Shown: in pieces, positions 26,926 to 35,518 of the stretch | Position numbering within the stretch: the first letter of the stretch is position 1 | How the letters are laid out: every line of letters starts with the position of its first letter | Origin: Hormoscilla sp. GUM202 | Lineage (GTDB): Bacteria > Cyanobacteriota > Cyanobacteriia > Cyanobacteriales > Desertifilaceae | NCBI GenBank assembly: GCA_005518205.2 | Contig: RFFC02000009.1 | Span: forward strand, 124,001-188,000 | Reading direction: 5' to 3' | DNA: 64,000 nucleotides | Notes under the pieces: model-generated | What the model saw: only the letters and a program-made list of their open reading frames with translations | What the model was told of the DNA's origin: nothing | Databases searched by the model: none | Program-made: the position numbers and the translations under genes

Positions 26926-29256
26926 TTATTCTAATTTTTGCAGCTGGTCTAGTTGCGGGTCGATAATCTTTTGGCCTGCGCCGGGAAATTTGATCGCTAC
27001 GGAGATTTTCTGGCCTGTGCCAAATACGTGAGTGATTTCGCCAGGGCCAAAGCTGCGGTGAACGACCCGATCGCCCTTACGCCAATTTTGAGGACTGCTT
27101 GTCCGAACAGCGCGTCCAGGAGATCCGCCCTTCCTACGGGAACGGCCTAGATGAGGGGAACTCAGCACGTCGCGAGGTAGTTCGTCCAGAAACTGAGAAG
27201 GAATAGCAGCTTCTCGGTAACCCCCCCAGAGGCGACGTTTCAGGGCATGGGTGATACACAGCATGTCTTCAGCGCGGGTAATGCCCACATAACACAAGCG
27301 GCGTTCTTCCTCCAAGGCTGGCGGATCTTCGATGCTGCGGTGATTGGGGAATAATCCCTGCTCTAATCCTACTAAAAATACTACTGGAAATTCTAGTCCT
27401 TTGGCAGAATGCAAGGTCATGAGGGAGATGGCATCAGTTCCTTCTTTTAAGTTATCTAAATCTGAGGCCAGGGCCGCCTCGGCAAGGAAATTCTCTAGAT
27501 TCGCTTCTTCATTATCTTCTTCAAATTGCGCGATAGCGTTAAACAGTTCAAAAACGTTTTGCAGTCGATCTTCCGCTTCATCCGTTCCCTGTTTTTTTAA
27601 GTCTTCTATGTAACCTGATTCTTCCATTATCCCCCTAGCAATTTCAGAAGCAGTCATGTTATTTACTTCCTGCTGCCATTTGGCCATTAACTCGGCAAAC
27701 CGAATTACTGCTTTGGCCGATCGCCCGGCCAGGGTATTCACGGATGTGGCATCGTTAATGATTTCCCATAAGGGTACTCCTAATTCGATCGCCGCATTCA
27801 TCAGCTTGTCAACTGTGGTTTTGCCAATGTTGCGTTTGGGAGTATTTATTACCCGGGTCAGACTAATACTATCTGCTGAGTTTACCAGGATCCGCAGGTA
27901 TGCTAGGGCGTCTTTTACTTCTTTGCGATCGTAGAATTTGAACCCCCCTACTATTTTATAGGGCAGGTTCGATCGCACCAAAATTTCTTCAAAGGCGCGG
28001 GACTGGGCATTAACCCGATAGAGTATGGCGAAGCAACCCCAGTGCATTTCGGGGTTATCCCCGTTCATCTGGCGAATTTTCTGGATGACAAATTCAGCTT
28101 CTTCCTGTTCGTCATCGGCGCTATAATGATATATTGGATCCCCCTCACCCCGAGTTGGTCTGAGCACTTTATCTATTCTTTGCTCGTTTCTGGCTATCAG
28201 GTGATTGGCCGCTGTTAAGATCTGTTCTCGCGATCGATAATTTTCTTCTAACTTCACCATCGTCCGGGTTGACTCATCCGGCAGGCGATCGCCAAAATCA
28301 TGTTGGAAGTCCAGGAGAATGGTAAAATCTGCCATGCGGAAACTATAAATGGACTGGTCGGCATCTCCCACTACAAATATGGAACGCTGTTGCCAATCAT
28401 TGAAGCTATAGGAATTGACTCCTCCTGTGGTGAGCAAACGAATCAGGTCATACTGGGTATGATTGGTATCTTGATATTCATCCACGAGGATGTGACGAAA
28501 GCGGCGGTTCCAGTAGGCTAATACCTGCTCGTTTTGCCGAAACAACTGCACGGGTACCAGAATCAGATCGTCAAAATCTAGGGCGTTGTTTTCGGCGAGT
28601 TTTTCTTGATATATACTGTATACTTGGGAAATAACCCGACCTTTATAATCTGGCTCTGCTTCCTGATATGCTTGGGGCGACCAGCCTTTATTTTTGCCGT
28701 TACTGATGCTATAGCGCACGGTCTTATGGTTAAACTTTTTCGGATCTAGATTCAGTTCCTGGGTGACAATTTGCTTGACCAGTTTTTGGGCATCATCTTC
28801 GTCAAAGATCGAGAAGTTTTTATTCCAGCGGTGTCCTCGTGCATCTTGGTATTTTTCGATGTCGTAGCGCAGCATCCGCGCGCACAGTGCATGGAATGTT
28901 CCCACCCACAGGGGTTTGATGTAGCTGTGGTAAATGCGCGATCGCAATTTCATCTGTTCTTCGGGGGTCAAAGCTGACCGAGGTTTATCGTAGCGGATGA
29001 GAGCCAGATGTTGAGCAAACAATTGCTCGATGCGATTTTTCATTTCCCGTGCGGCCTTATTGGTAAAGGTGACGGCCAGGATATTTTCGGGATCGACGCC
29101 ATGGTTGAGAATGAGGTTAGCGATGCGATAGGTTAGGGCCCTGGTTTTGCCAGAACCTGCTCCAGCGGCGACCAGCAAGGGACCGCAAAAATGTTCGGCT
29201 GCTTGGCGCTGACTGGGGTTGAGGGAACTGAGGATGTCATTTTTCGTTTGTGTCAT
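26926..29256 (-). CDS. pcrA: UvrD/PcrA-type DNA helicase
   Basis: 776 residues of a superfamily 1A 3'-5' helicase. LNPSQRQAA is the Q motif; GAGSGKT (residues 32-38) is Walker A; AVTFTNKAAREMKNRI is motif Ia; HILVDEYQDTN is Walker B; VVGDADQSIYSFR is motif III; LEENYRS motif IV; LMTLHSAKGLEFPVVFL motif V and EERRLCYVGITRA motif VI. The C-terminus carries the Tudor-like RNA-polymerase-interacting tail (WRKGDRVVHRSFGPGEI...KISVAIKFPGAGQK). It unwinds DNA in repair and displaces RecA or stalled polymerase. A GGCCCGGTTTCTGCCAGAAA-type hairpin lies just after the stop. Confidence 0.95.
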   Translation of the reverse strand: MTQTKNDILSSLNPSQRQAAEHFCGPLLVAAGAGSGKTRALTYRIANLILNHGVDPENILAVTFTNKAAREMKNRIEQLFAQHLALIRYDKPRSALTPEEQMKLRSRIYHSYIKPLWVGTFHALCARMLRYDIEKYQDARGHRWNKNFSIFDEDDAQKLVKQIVTQELNLDPKKFNHKTVRYSISNGKNKGWSPQAYQEAEPDYKGRVISQVYSIYQEKLAENNALDFDDLILVPVQLFRQNEQVLAYWNRRFRHILVDEYQDTNHTQYDLIRLLTTGGVNSYSFNDWQQRSIFVVGDADQSIYSFRMADFTILLDFQHDFGDRLPDESTRTMVKLEENYRSREQILTAANHLIARNEQRIDKVLRPTRGEGDPIYHYSADDEQEEAEFVIQKIRQMNGDNPEMHWGCFAILYRVNAQSRAFEEILVRSNLPYKIVGGFKFYDRKEVKDALAYLRILVNSADSISLTRVINTPKRNIGKTTVDKLMNAAIELGVPLWEIINDATSVNTLAGRSAKAVIRFAELMAKWQQEVNNMTASEIARGIMEESGYIEDLKKQGTDEAEDRLQNVFELFNAIAQFEEDNEEANLENFLAEAALASDLDNLKEGTDAISLMTLHSAKGLEFPVVFLVGLEQGLFPNHRSIEDPPALEEERRLCYVGITRAEDMLCITHALKRRLWGGYREAAIPSQFLDELPRDVLSSPHLGRSRRKGGSPGRAVRTSSPQNWRKGDRVVHRSFGPGEITHVFGTGQKISVAIKFPGAGQKIIDPQLDQLQKLE

Positions 29257-29280
29257 GGCTATGTTATTCGTTATAGTGTG

Positions 29281-29449
29281 CCGTTCGTAGTAAGCACTTT
29301 AGTGCTTACCGTTCGTAGTAAGCACTTTAGTGCTTGCCGTTCGTAGTAAGCACTTTAGTGCTTGCCGTTCGTAGTAAGCACTTTAGTGCTTGCCGTTCGT
29401 AGTAAGCACTTTAGTGCTTGCCGTTCGTAGTAAGCACTTTAGTGCTTGC
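29281..29449. repeat. Six tandem 28-bp palindromic units
   Basis: Six copies of CCGTTCGTAGTAAGCACTTT-AGTGCTTG, each with the palindromic core AAGCACTTTAGTGCTT. Spacers are absent, so it is not CRISPR. Related arrays with base-paired changes in the core lie at 47001, 47931 and 55160. Confidence 0.95.
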
Positions 29450-30688
29450 GGCGCTGGGTGGCTATTATATAAGATTCTATCAGCAGAGTCTGTGCTTGTC
29501 TAACCCGCGATCCGGAAGCTGAAGAACCGGTGCGATCGCCTAGATGATATGTTTGTAACTCTACCATAACCGTCCTATGCACCAAGTGCGATCGCAGCGC
29601 TCCCGCCTCCGATGGTGGCATCCGTGCAGCATAAGCTACCGAATATGTTTAATCAAATGGTATAACATTAAAGTGCGATCGCCCTTCTGCTCTCTTCGCT
29701 GTTAGCCCGCCTCTTGTTCAAACCCCCGGCGTTACCAGGCTGCGCCAGGTTTCGAGGCGCCAAGTCGATTAAAATTAAAACCGACTAAGGTACCGAATAT
29801 GTTTAATTAAATGGTATTAACATCAAAGTGCGATCGCCAAGATGATTTATTCGCTGTTAGCCACAGCCTGACCTGTATCGTGGGAGCGCGGTTGAGCAGG
29901 TTGAGCACTACCCACGATACACGGAGGGTTCAAACCCAAAGGCTAGAGGCTAAAGTCGGTTGAAATTGAAACCGACTAATAGCATTATGATTTAATATCA
30001 TGTCCGGATGATTAACCATAATAAAAGATATTTTCGTAGGTTGGGTTGAGCAAAGCGCGAAACCCAACCTACGGGTGATAAAATTTTTTATTATGGGTAT
30101 TTAATCAGACATAATATAATTTGGGTGCTTAACTGCAAAGTGCGATCGCCCCTATGTTCTGCTTGTAACTATACCCGGAACGAGGTCGGCTTGCGCTTTT
30201 TTCTGGTCTGACCGAGATCGGGGGGCTAGGGGGTGAAAGCCCTTGAAACCGGGTTTCTTTTACTATCTCCAGCGGGGATGGGAAAATCCCCGCAGAAACC
30301 CGGTTTCTGGTCCAGAGCGCCATCGCCCCCTCAATGGAGTTCTGCGTTCGGAGTGAGACCTACGGTCCGCGGACGGCCCGAAAAATCGGAGTCAGGGATC
30401 TCCCTGACTCCCGGAATCATTTATGGAGCTCCCGGAATCATTTACTGGGCTACCAACCCCCAGCCGGGAAAGCCGATGATGCAAGGCTTCCAGCCCACAG
30501 GGCATAAAGGCCCCTCCAGTTGGCCTCTTTGTCCCGCGAATGCCTTGGTAGCCCCGATCTCTCTTGTTATATTTCACTATACTCACAAAGATCGATATTG
30601 CGCAAGATTTATCAGCGACTCCCTGGCCCCACGGGTATGCGGGTTGTTGAATGCCCGATCGGGGTTGCTTGCGGGGCCAAGCGATCGC
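29450..30688. repeat. Gene-free region with many repeat families
   Basis: No gene supported over 1.2 kb. A duplicated CCGAATATGTTTAATCAAATGG-like segment followed by a GCGATCGCC site occurs at 29640 and 29793. GGGTTCAAACCC / AAGTCGG palindromes are at 29720-29790 and 29930-29985. CGTAGGTTGGGTT and its inverse frame 30037-30075. GAAACCCGGTTTCT copies lie at 30245 and 30295. GGTCCGCGGACGGCCCGAAA is at 30364. Nested short frames are repeat translations. Confidence 0.75.
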
Positions 30689-31156
30689 TTATGGGTAATT
30701 ATTAGGGTTATCAGTCACCAAACCTTCAGTCTGGGCAATATTCAGGAGACGATTATCAGCCGAAACAAAAACCAGTTGAGTACCTGGCGTCTGAGTCAAA
30801 CCCGATCGACAGCGCAGCGCCGATGCCAATTGTACAGCATCATAGGCTCTTAGCGGGTATCGGATAACCAGTTGACCAGCTCTTTCAAACAGCGCTTGGT
30901 CAACTTCTATAACTCTGTACTCAAGATCGAAGTCTTCGCGAAAGTCGCGGCATATTGAGTCAAAATCGGACTCTGACAGACTACCCTCCCGCTGACGGCG
31001 TGACATAGCGCTGAGTACCTCTACCCAAGTAATTTGAGCGAGCGCTAACTTACTGTTCGTAGCATTCTCTGTAATAGATTGAATCCAATTACTTCCCGTT
31101 TCAGCAATATAGCGTTTGACCAAAGCACTCGTATCCAGAAAGTAAGCATTTACCAC
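30689..31156 (-). CDS. vapC: VapC-like PIN-domain toxin
   Basis: 155 residues. FLDTSALVKRYI provides the first PIN Asp, ITWVEVLSAM the Glu, RAYDAVQLASAL the third acidic residue and FVSADNRLLNIAQTEGL the last. PIN toxins are Mg2+-dependent ribonucleases that cut tRNA or rRNA. The GTG start at 31156 overlaps the antitoxin stop (31150-31152), a typical antitoxin-toxin coupling. Confidence 0.9.
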   Translation of the reverse strand: MVNAYFLDTSALVKRYIAETGSNWIQSITENATNSKLALAQITWVEVLSAMSRRQREGSLSESDFDSICRDFREDFDLEYRVIEVDQALFERAGQLVIRYPLRAYDAVQLASALRCRSGLTQTPGTQLVFVSADNRLLNIAQTEGLVTDNPNNYP

Positions 31157-31461
31157 GATCCGCGCTCCTCTATAATAGTTTCTGATAGAGGTTTGCCCTG
31201 GATCTTCACCAGTTTTCTAGCGCGTACACGCCGCGCATGTTCCGCAGGCTCGACTTGGCCATGTTTCGGTGGAAGTCTCAGCCATCCTTCGTCAACCATC
31301 AACTGGAATGCCTTATCTAGCTCAGTCTTTGGTGGGTCATGGGCAACTTCTCCTACCACTCGCAGTCGCACTTTTTGACCCTCGCTCAAGGATACAGGAT
31401 CTTGCGGGCGCAACATGCCATTCTCGTATACTGCCACAATTATTTCCGGCTTCTTTTCCAT
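31150..31461 (-). CDS. Antitoxin of the VapC pair (AF2212/DUF104-like), copy 1
   Basis: 103 residues. The first 35 (EKKPEIIVAVYENGMLRP..VSLSEGQKVRLRV) match the small AF2212-like antitoxin fold; the remainder has an amphipathic helix (ELDKAFQLMVDEGWL) and the tail KPLSETIIEERG that should wrap the toxin. It is the only one of four copies in the cluster that still has a full toxin gene behind it. A consensus promoter lies 35 bases upstream. Confidence 0.88.
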   Translation of the reverse strand: MEKKPEIIVAVYENGMLRPQDPVSLSEGQKVRLRVVGEVAHDPPKTELDKAFQLMVDEGWLRLPPKHGQVEPAEHARRVRARKLVKIQGKPLSETIIEERGSW

Positions 31462-31495
31462 ATCAGTCCTCCCGTGCTTTTACTCCACAATATCT

Positions 31496-31524
31496 ATTAT
31501 AACTTTCTCCTGTCCGTTTGACAA
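31496..31524 (-). promoter_or_regulatory. Consensus promoter of antitoxin copy 1
   Basis: On the reverse strand TTGTCA (31524-31519), 17 bases, TATAAT (31501-31496). Almost the same promoter precedes copy 3. Confidence 0.75.
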
Positions 31525-31571
31525 TTTTTTTCTCTTAAGGGGGCGATCGCGTCAATCTCCCTTAGCCATTA

Positions 31572-31853
31572 GCGACGATCCTCGATAATAATTTCTGACA
31601 GAGGCTTACCCGGTCTTTCCTTGAGCTTTTCAAACACTGTACGCCACTTTTATTCTAGCTCTGGATATATTTTACCTTGTTCAGTTGGAACTGTCATCCA
31701 TCCTTGGTCAACCATCAACTGGAACGCCTTGTCTAGCTCAGTCTTTGGTTTTCCACGGGCAACTTCGGGCACCACTCGCAGTCGCACAGTTTGGCCCTCG
31801 CAAAGAGATACAGGCACTGCTAAGTAGTTTTTCACAATTATTTTTATATTTGT
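31572..31853 (-). pseudogene. Antitoxin copy 2, interrupted
   Basis: Reads VPVSLCEGQTVRLRVVPEVA...KTELDKAFQLMVDQGWM, then an in-frame TAA near 31650, then continues in the same frame to GKPLSEIIIEDRR. The 5' end is degenerate: the beginning of the protein and the promoter are no longer recognisable. No toxin gene follows. Confidence 0.8.
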
Positions 31854-31968
31854 GGTTTAGGCTATCTTGCAGGAAAATTATGGCTGAAATTTATATCCCA
31901 TAAGGCTTTCATGGATTGAACTTCTCTGGTATAGTCCGCTCTGAGAATATAAAAATAATTTTGCATAT

Positions 31969-31998
31969 CTACTTATCGAGTAAATAAGCGTTTGCCAT
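31969..31998 (-). pseudogene. VapC remnant behind antitoxin copy 3
   Basis: ATG overlaps the antitoxin stop (TGATG) and the codons read MANAYLLDK then TAG, matching the VNAYFLD start of the intact toxin. Everything after is lost. Confidence 0.7.
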
Positions 31999-32306
31999 CA
32001 GCGACGATCCTCAATGATAATTTCCGAGAGAGGCTTGCCCGGTTTTGCCCCAAGTCTGTTAGCCAGTTCACATACCTCTTCTTGGGAAACTGGTTTGATA
32101 TTAGGATCGGTATGTGGGAGAGTCATCCATCCTTGATCAGCCATCAACTGGAATGCCTTATCTAGCTCAGTTTTTGGTGGGTCATGGGCAACTTCGGATA
32201 ACAATCGCAGTCGTACCGTTTGACCCTCGCTCAAGGATACAGGCACTTTCGGGCGCAACATCCCATTCTCGTAGACAGCCACAATTATTTCCGGCTTCTT
32301 TTCCAT
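31998..32306 (-). CDS. Antitoxin copy 3 (orphan)
   Basis: 102 residues, closely related to copy 1 (same first 27 residues with few changes; ELDKAFQLMADQGWM; KPLSEIIIEDRR), with an intact consensus promoter. The toxin is gone: only about nine of its codons remain (31969-31998). An orphan antitoxin could still neutralise or cross-react with the VapC upstream. Confidence 0.82.
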   Translation of the reverse strand: MEKKPEIIVAVYENGMLRPKVPVSLSEGQTVRLRLLSEVAHDPPKTELDKAFQLMADQGWMTLPHTDPNIKPVSQEEVCELANRLGAKPGKPLSEIIIEDRR

Positions 32307-32340
32307 ATCATTTCTCCCGTGCTTTTACTCCACAATCCCT

Positions 32341-32369
32341 ATTATACATCTGACATGTCCGTTTGACAA
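32341..32369 (-). promoter_or_regulatory. Consensus promoter of antitoxin copy 3
   Basis: TTGTCA (32369-32364), 17 bases, TATAAT (32346-32341) on the reverse strand, the same geometry and flanks as the promoter of copy 1. A corresponding TTGTCA near copy 4 (about 32615) has a decayed -10 (TCTGAT). Confidence 0.72.
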
Positions 32370-32411
32370 TTTTTTGCTCTTCGGGGGGCGATCGCGTCAA
32401 TCTTGGCCATT

Positions 32412-32552
32412 ATCGACTATCTTCAATAATTATTTCCGAGAGAAACTTGCCCAGTCTCGATCCCAGTCTAGCAGCCATTTCACGCAGTTAATATCCGATA
32501 CTGGCTCAAGATCACCCCGTTTGGTCACCACGAGCTTTCTGCACTTTTTCCA
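32412..32552 (-). pseudogene. Antitoxin copy 4 remnant
   Basis: Only the end is readable: EMAARLGSRLGKFLSEIIIED-SR and stop, preceded by a scrambled middle with several stops. The central part of the protein is deleted. Confidence 0.65.
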
Positions 32553-32701
32553 TTTCATTATTCTCGTGCTTTTCATCCACAATACCTATCAGACATCGGA
32601 AATTTATATTTGACAAATATTTTTCTCTTTGGGGGGCGATCGCCATGACACAAACAGTTCATCGACATCTCCAAGAAGACATAACATGATGCTCTGATGC
32701 T

Positions 32702-32860
32702 GATCGCGCAGCGTGGCGCCAGCCATAGAACGGCAAAACAAAACCAAAAGTCTTTTCTAATGACGATAAAGGGATGGAAGCCACCAGTACCGCTGCGCGG
32801 AATTCAAAATTCTTTCTTCAAAATTCAAAATTCTTATGGCTGGCGCCACGCTGCGCGATT
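32702..32860. repeat. MITE-like pair of inverted repeats
   Basis: GATCGCGCAGCGTGGCGCCAG (from 32703, continuing into GCCAT) is the reverse complement of 32836-32860. About 110 bp lie between, with TTCAAAATTC repeats. The same 25-bp module occurs singly at 2843, 12580, 37268, 56440 and 56935. Confidence 0.75.
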
Positions 32861-32902
32861 GGAGCAAGGCTTTAAGCCACTATCTGGCTGGTGGATTATT
32901 TC

Positions 32903-33000
32903 TGCCGCGCTGCACTAGCATCTATGGTGAAGCGTTGGCTGAATTTCTGTACAATGCTGGTTGTCATATAGCGATCGTCGTTAATCCAGTGAGGATGCGC
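32903..33000 (+). pseudogene. IS110-family transposase fragment
   Basis: IYGEALAEFLYNAG followed by IAIVVNPVR matches the conserved G-x-Y-x-E-x-L-x-x-F-L ... V-x-x-V-N-P block of IS110 DEDD transposases. It is about 33 codons, abruptly cut at the end of the convergent larE gene. Confidence 0.65.
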
Positions 33001-33903
33001 TCAGGAGAACTGCTTCGCACCAAAACCCCGAATGCGGCCCCGATCGCCCGCTTCTGTGAGGCAGTCCGTCCAGTGGCTTGGGTGCCGTCCCACTGTCTGG
33101 GTCAATACGCGATTCAACTTGCCACTGACATATCCTTCTAAGTCGAGGGTAACGTAGAGGAAGCCAAATTCTTGAAACGCTGCCACTAACTTCGGTAACT
33201 CCGTGCTGGAGACAAATTCGGTAATCTGTTCTGGTGGTAATTCTATCCTAGCCGTGTCTCCTTCGGAACGTACTCGAATATTTTGCCATCCCAGGGAACG
33301 CAAATATCTTTCTCCTCTACCAACCCGCTGCAATTTCTCAATAGTAATCTCTTCTCCATAGGGAAAGCGGGAACTGAGACAGGGTTGGGCAGGTTTGTCC
33401 CACCAGGGTAAACCTAGCAGCTGGGATATTTCTCGCACTTCCGCTTTCGCGACGCCTATTTCTGCTAAGGGCGATCGGGCCCCCCGTTCTTGGGCCGCCT
33501 GTATTCCCGGACGATAATCTCCCAAGTCATCGGCATTCACCCCATCTACTACATAAGGATAACCCCGTGCTAAGGCTAGGGGTTTGAGGGTATCGTGCAA
33601 TTCACTCTTGCAAAAGTAACATCTATTGACTGGATTAGAGGTATAATTAGGATTATCCATCTCATGAGTTGCGACGATCTCATGGGCAATGCCAATTTCT
33701 GCTGCTTGCCTGCGGGCATCTGCTAACTCTTCTGGCAACAGAGATGGAGATGCTGCCGTTACTGCCAAGGCCCGATCGCCCAAAACATCGTAAGCTATTT
33801 TAGCCACCAAAGTGCTATCTACCCCACCCGAGTAAGCGATCAGCGCCTTATCCATCTGGGCAAACAAACTTTTTAATTCTTCCAGTTTTTGCTCTTTATC
33901 CAT
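33001..33903 (-). CDS. larE: ATP-dependent sacrificial sulfur transferase LarE
   Basis: About 300 residues. SGGVDST (residues 25-31) is the PP-loop that adenylates the substrate; NRCYFCKSEL carries the Cys used as sulfur donor; QPCLSSRFPYG and GDTARIEL are typical. LarE builds the nickel-pincer nucleotide cofactor of lactate racemase-type enzymes by converting carboxylates to thiocarboxylates. I start at ATG 33903, 16 bases after fraE ends. After SGKLNRVL the last 30 residues (TQTVGRHPSHW...) do not look like the family and are next to an IS110 scrap, so the C-terminus may have been replaced. Confidence 0.88.
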   Translation of the reverse strand: MDKEQKLEELKSLFAQMDKALIAYSGGVDSTLVAKIAYDVLGDRALAVTAASPSLLPEELADARRQAAEIGIAHEIVATHEMDNPNYTSNPVNRCYFCKSELHDTLKPLALARGYPYVVDGVNADDLGDYRPGIQAAQERGARSPLAEIGVAKAEVREISQLLGLPWWDKPAQPCLSSRFPYGEEITIEKLQRVGRGERYLRSLGWQNIRVRSEGDTARIELPPEQITEFVSSTELPKLVAAFQEFGFLYVTLDLEGYVSGKLNRVLTQTVGRHPSHWTDCLTEAGDRGRIRGFGAKQFS

Positions 33904-33919
33904 TCTCCATTCTCCATTC

Positions 33920-34702
33920 TCAAAATTCCCGCCTTGAGAAAATCGCGATCGCGATCGCCAGCAGTCCGATGGTGTAAACCAAACCATAGCCAGCATTGAG
34001 TAGCAGAGTCAGGCGATCCGGCAAAGCGGCCATGCCATAGACCGCCATATTTTTCAGGTCCAGGCGGGACAGGTCTGGGAAGATCAAATATATGCCATCT
34101 GTCATGCGAGAGAAACTGGGATTATTCACCAACTGATTCAGCCGGACCATATCCTGAGACAAGTTTCCCATCAAATATACCCCAAAAGTGAGCAGGGTGG
34201 CCAGGAGGGGTCTTGTCAACACTCCGAACAGGATCGCTACCGCCGTAATTAATGATAATTTGATTACCAGAAACCCCCCTGCGATCGCCAAGGCCGCCAA
34301 TGATGGGTAAGCCGTTTTACTGAGGGCACATATCCCCAGATAAAGCACCATCATCGCCGCCACCAAGACTGCCAGTGTTGCAGATAAACCTAAGTGCTTG
34401 CCCAGGATCAACTCCCCATAGCTTATTGGTTTAGCTACTAAAATATAAACCGTGCGTTTTTCTATTTCTTTACTTATCAGTCCCGTTCCCACAAACACTG
34501 CCACGATCGAACTCAAGACCGTCATGGCCCCTAGTCCCACATCTAAGAACATTTTATCCTCTGTTGCCGCCGCCACCTCTGGCAATATTTGCCACGACCC
34601 CACTAGCAACAACCCGAAGAACAAGATCGAGTATAGCACCCGATCGCGGAGCGCTTCGGCAAACACATTCTTCGCTATTACCAACATTCTCCTTGGATTC
34701 AC
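33920..34702 (-). CDS. fraE: ABC-2 type permease, FraE-like
   Basis: 260 residues with six membrane helices of the ABC-2 permease type (RMLVIAKNVFAEALRDRVLYSILFFGLLL at the start, YILVAKPISYGELILGKHLG in the middle). No ATPase is encoded next to it. In Anabaena fraE is the third gene after fraC and fraD and encodes such a permease, needed for cell-cell connection; the same order here supports the name. It needs an unlinked ATPase partner. Confidence 0.82.
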   Translation of the reverse strand: MNPRRMLVIAKNVFAEALRDRVLYSILFFGLLLVGSWQILPEVAAATEDKMFLDVGLGAMTVLSSIVAVFVGTGLISKEIEKRTVYILVAKPISYGELILGKHLGLSATLAVLVAAMMVLYLGICALSKTAYPSLAALAIAGGFLVIKLSLITAVAILFGVLTRPLLATLLTFGVYLMGNLSQDMVRLNQLVNNPSFSRMTDGIYLIFPDLSRLDLKNMAVYGMAALPDRLTLLLNAGYGLVYTIGLLAIAIAIFSRREF

Positions 34703-34906
34703 CCTACCTTCTCCTTTTATCCATTTTCAATTGTCAATGGTGAATTATCAATTGTCAATTTTAATTCACCATTCTCCATGGCACTGGTTCAGTTTTATTA
34801 ATCAAACTGCTGAAACCCTCACAGAAACCCTCACGTTTCGGTACTTGAGGATTCGCGTGCGCACGCTACGCGATCTAAGGGCTATATTCCTTACTGGGTG
34901 AGTGTT
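34703..34906. other. Intergenic stretch inside the fra cluster
   Basis: 204 bp with short CAATTGTCAATTTT-like repeats and ACCCTCACAGAAACCCTCAC. It breaks the otherwise tight operon and may be an inserted repeat unit. Confidence 0.5.
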
Positions 34907-35518
34907 TCAGGCCATCCTTTTAATTATACTGAACCAGTGCCTTATCCATTCGGAAATCTCCATCCACCATTTTGGCCATTCAACTTTCACCACAAATGAA
35001 CTTTTACTGAAGTCCTGCTGCATCAGACTGGGGTCGTTTTCTAACCATTCCTGGATCGTAAAGGTGAAATTTAGCCAACAGCCGAGCACCAAATAGCTGA
35101 GAAATAGAATCACTAGCTTTTGGCGCACCTCTGGTGCCGGAATCTTAAACTTGTTTTTTGACTCCATAAACTCCGGTATAGCTGCGATCATTGCTGCCAG
35201 AGGGGGACAGCTTATCCACACCCTGCTTGTCACTTCTCCTGGGAACAGCTTCAATAGCCATAGGCAGATTAAGATACTCATCGCCCAGCTATTTACAGAA
35301 ATTCCCAAAATTTTCAACGGTTTTTCCTTTGTGAAAAACCATATCACGATCGCTATAAATATCACATACAATACTGCTAATATTTCTTTATTTATGCCCT
35401 CACTCACTAATATTAACACCATGGCAAACAGCGTTAAAACACTTAATTTTTTCCATGATGCCAATCTTTCTGGCATTATTTTTTTTGCATTCCTAATATA
35501 TTCCCAGAATTTATCCAT
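34907..35518 (-). CDS. fraD: FraD-like septal protein (DUF5357)
   Basis: 203 residues, with about five hydrophobic helices (ILVSEGINKEILAVLYVIFIAIVIWFF region onwards) and the conserved end: PPLAAMIAAIPEF, PAPEVRQKLVILFLSYLVLGCWLNF, QEWLENDPSL, FSKSSFVVKV. FraD is a septal-junction component that plugs and connects neighbouring cells of the filament. This version is shorter than the FraD of heterocyst-formers as I recall it; the coiled-coil N-terminal extension is not evident. Its start overlaps the end of fraC by eight bases. Confidence 0.8.
   Translation of the reverse strand: MDKFWEYIRNAKKIMPERLASWKKLSVLTLFAMVLILVSEGINKEILAVLYVIFIAIVIWFFTKEKPLKILGISVNSWAMSILICLWLLKLFPGEVTSRVWISCPPLAAMIAAIPEFMESKNKFKIPAPEVRQKLVILFLSYLVLGCWLNFTFTIQEWLENDPSLMQQDFSKSSFVVKVEWPKWWMEISEWIRHWFSIIKRMA

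Noticed and set aside
29281..29449. CRISPR array
   Set aside because: The units follow each other without spacers and are palindromic; no cas genes in the window.
30233..30853. 206-codon forward frame overlapping vapC
   Set aside because: It is composed of translated dispersed repeats and the antisense of the PIN gene.
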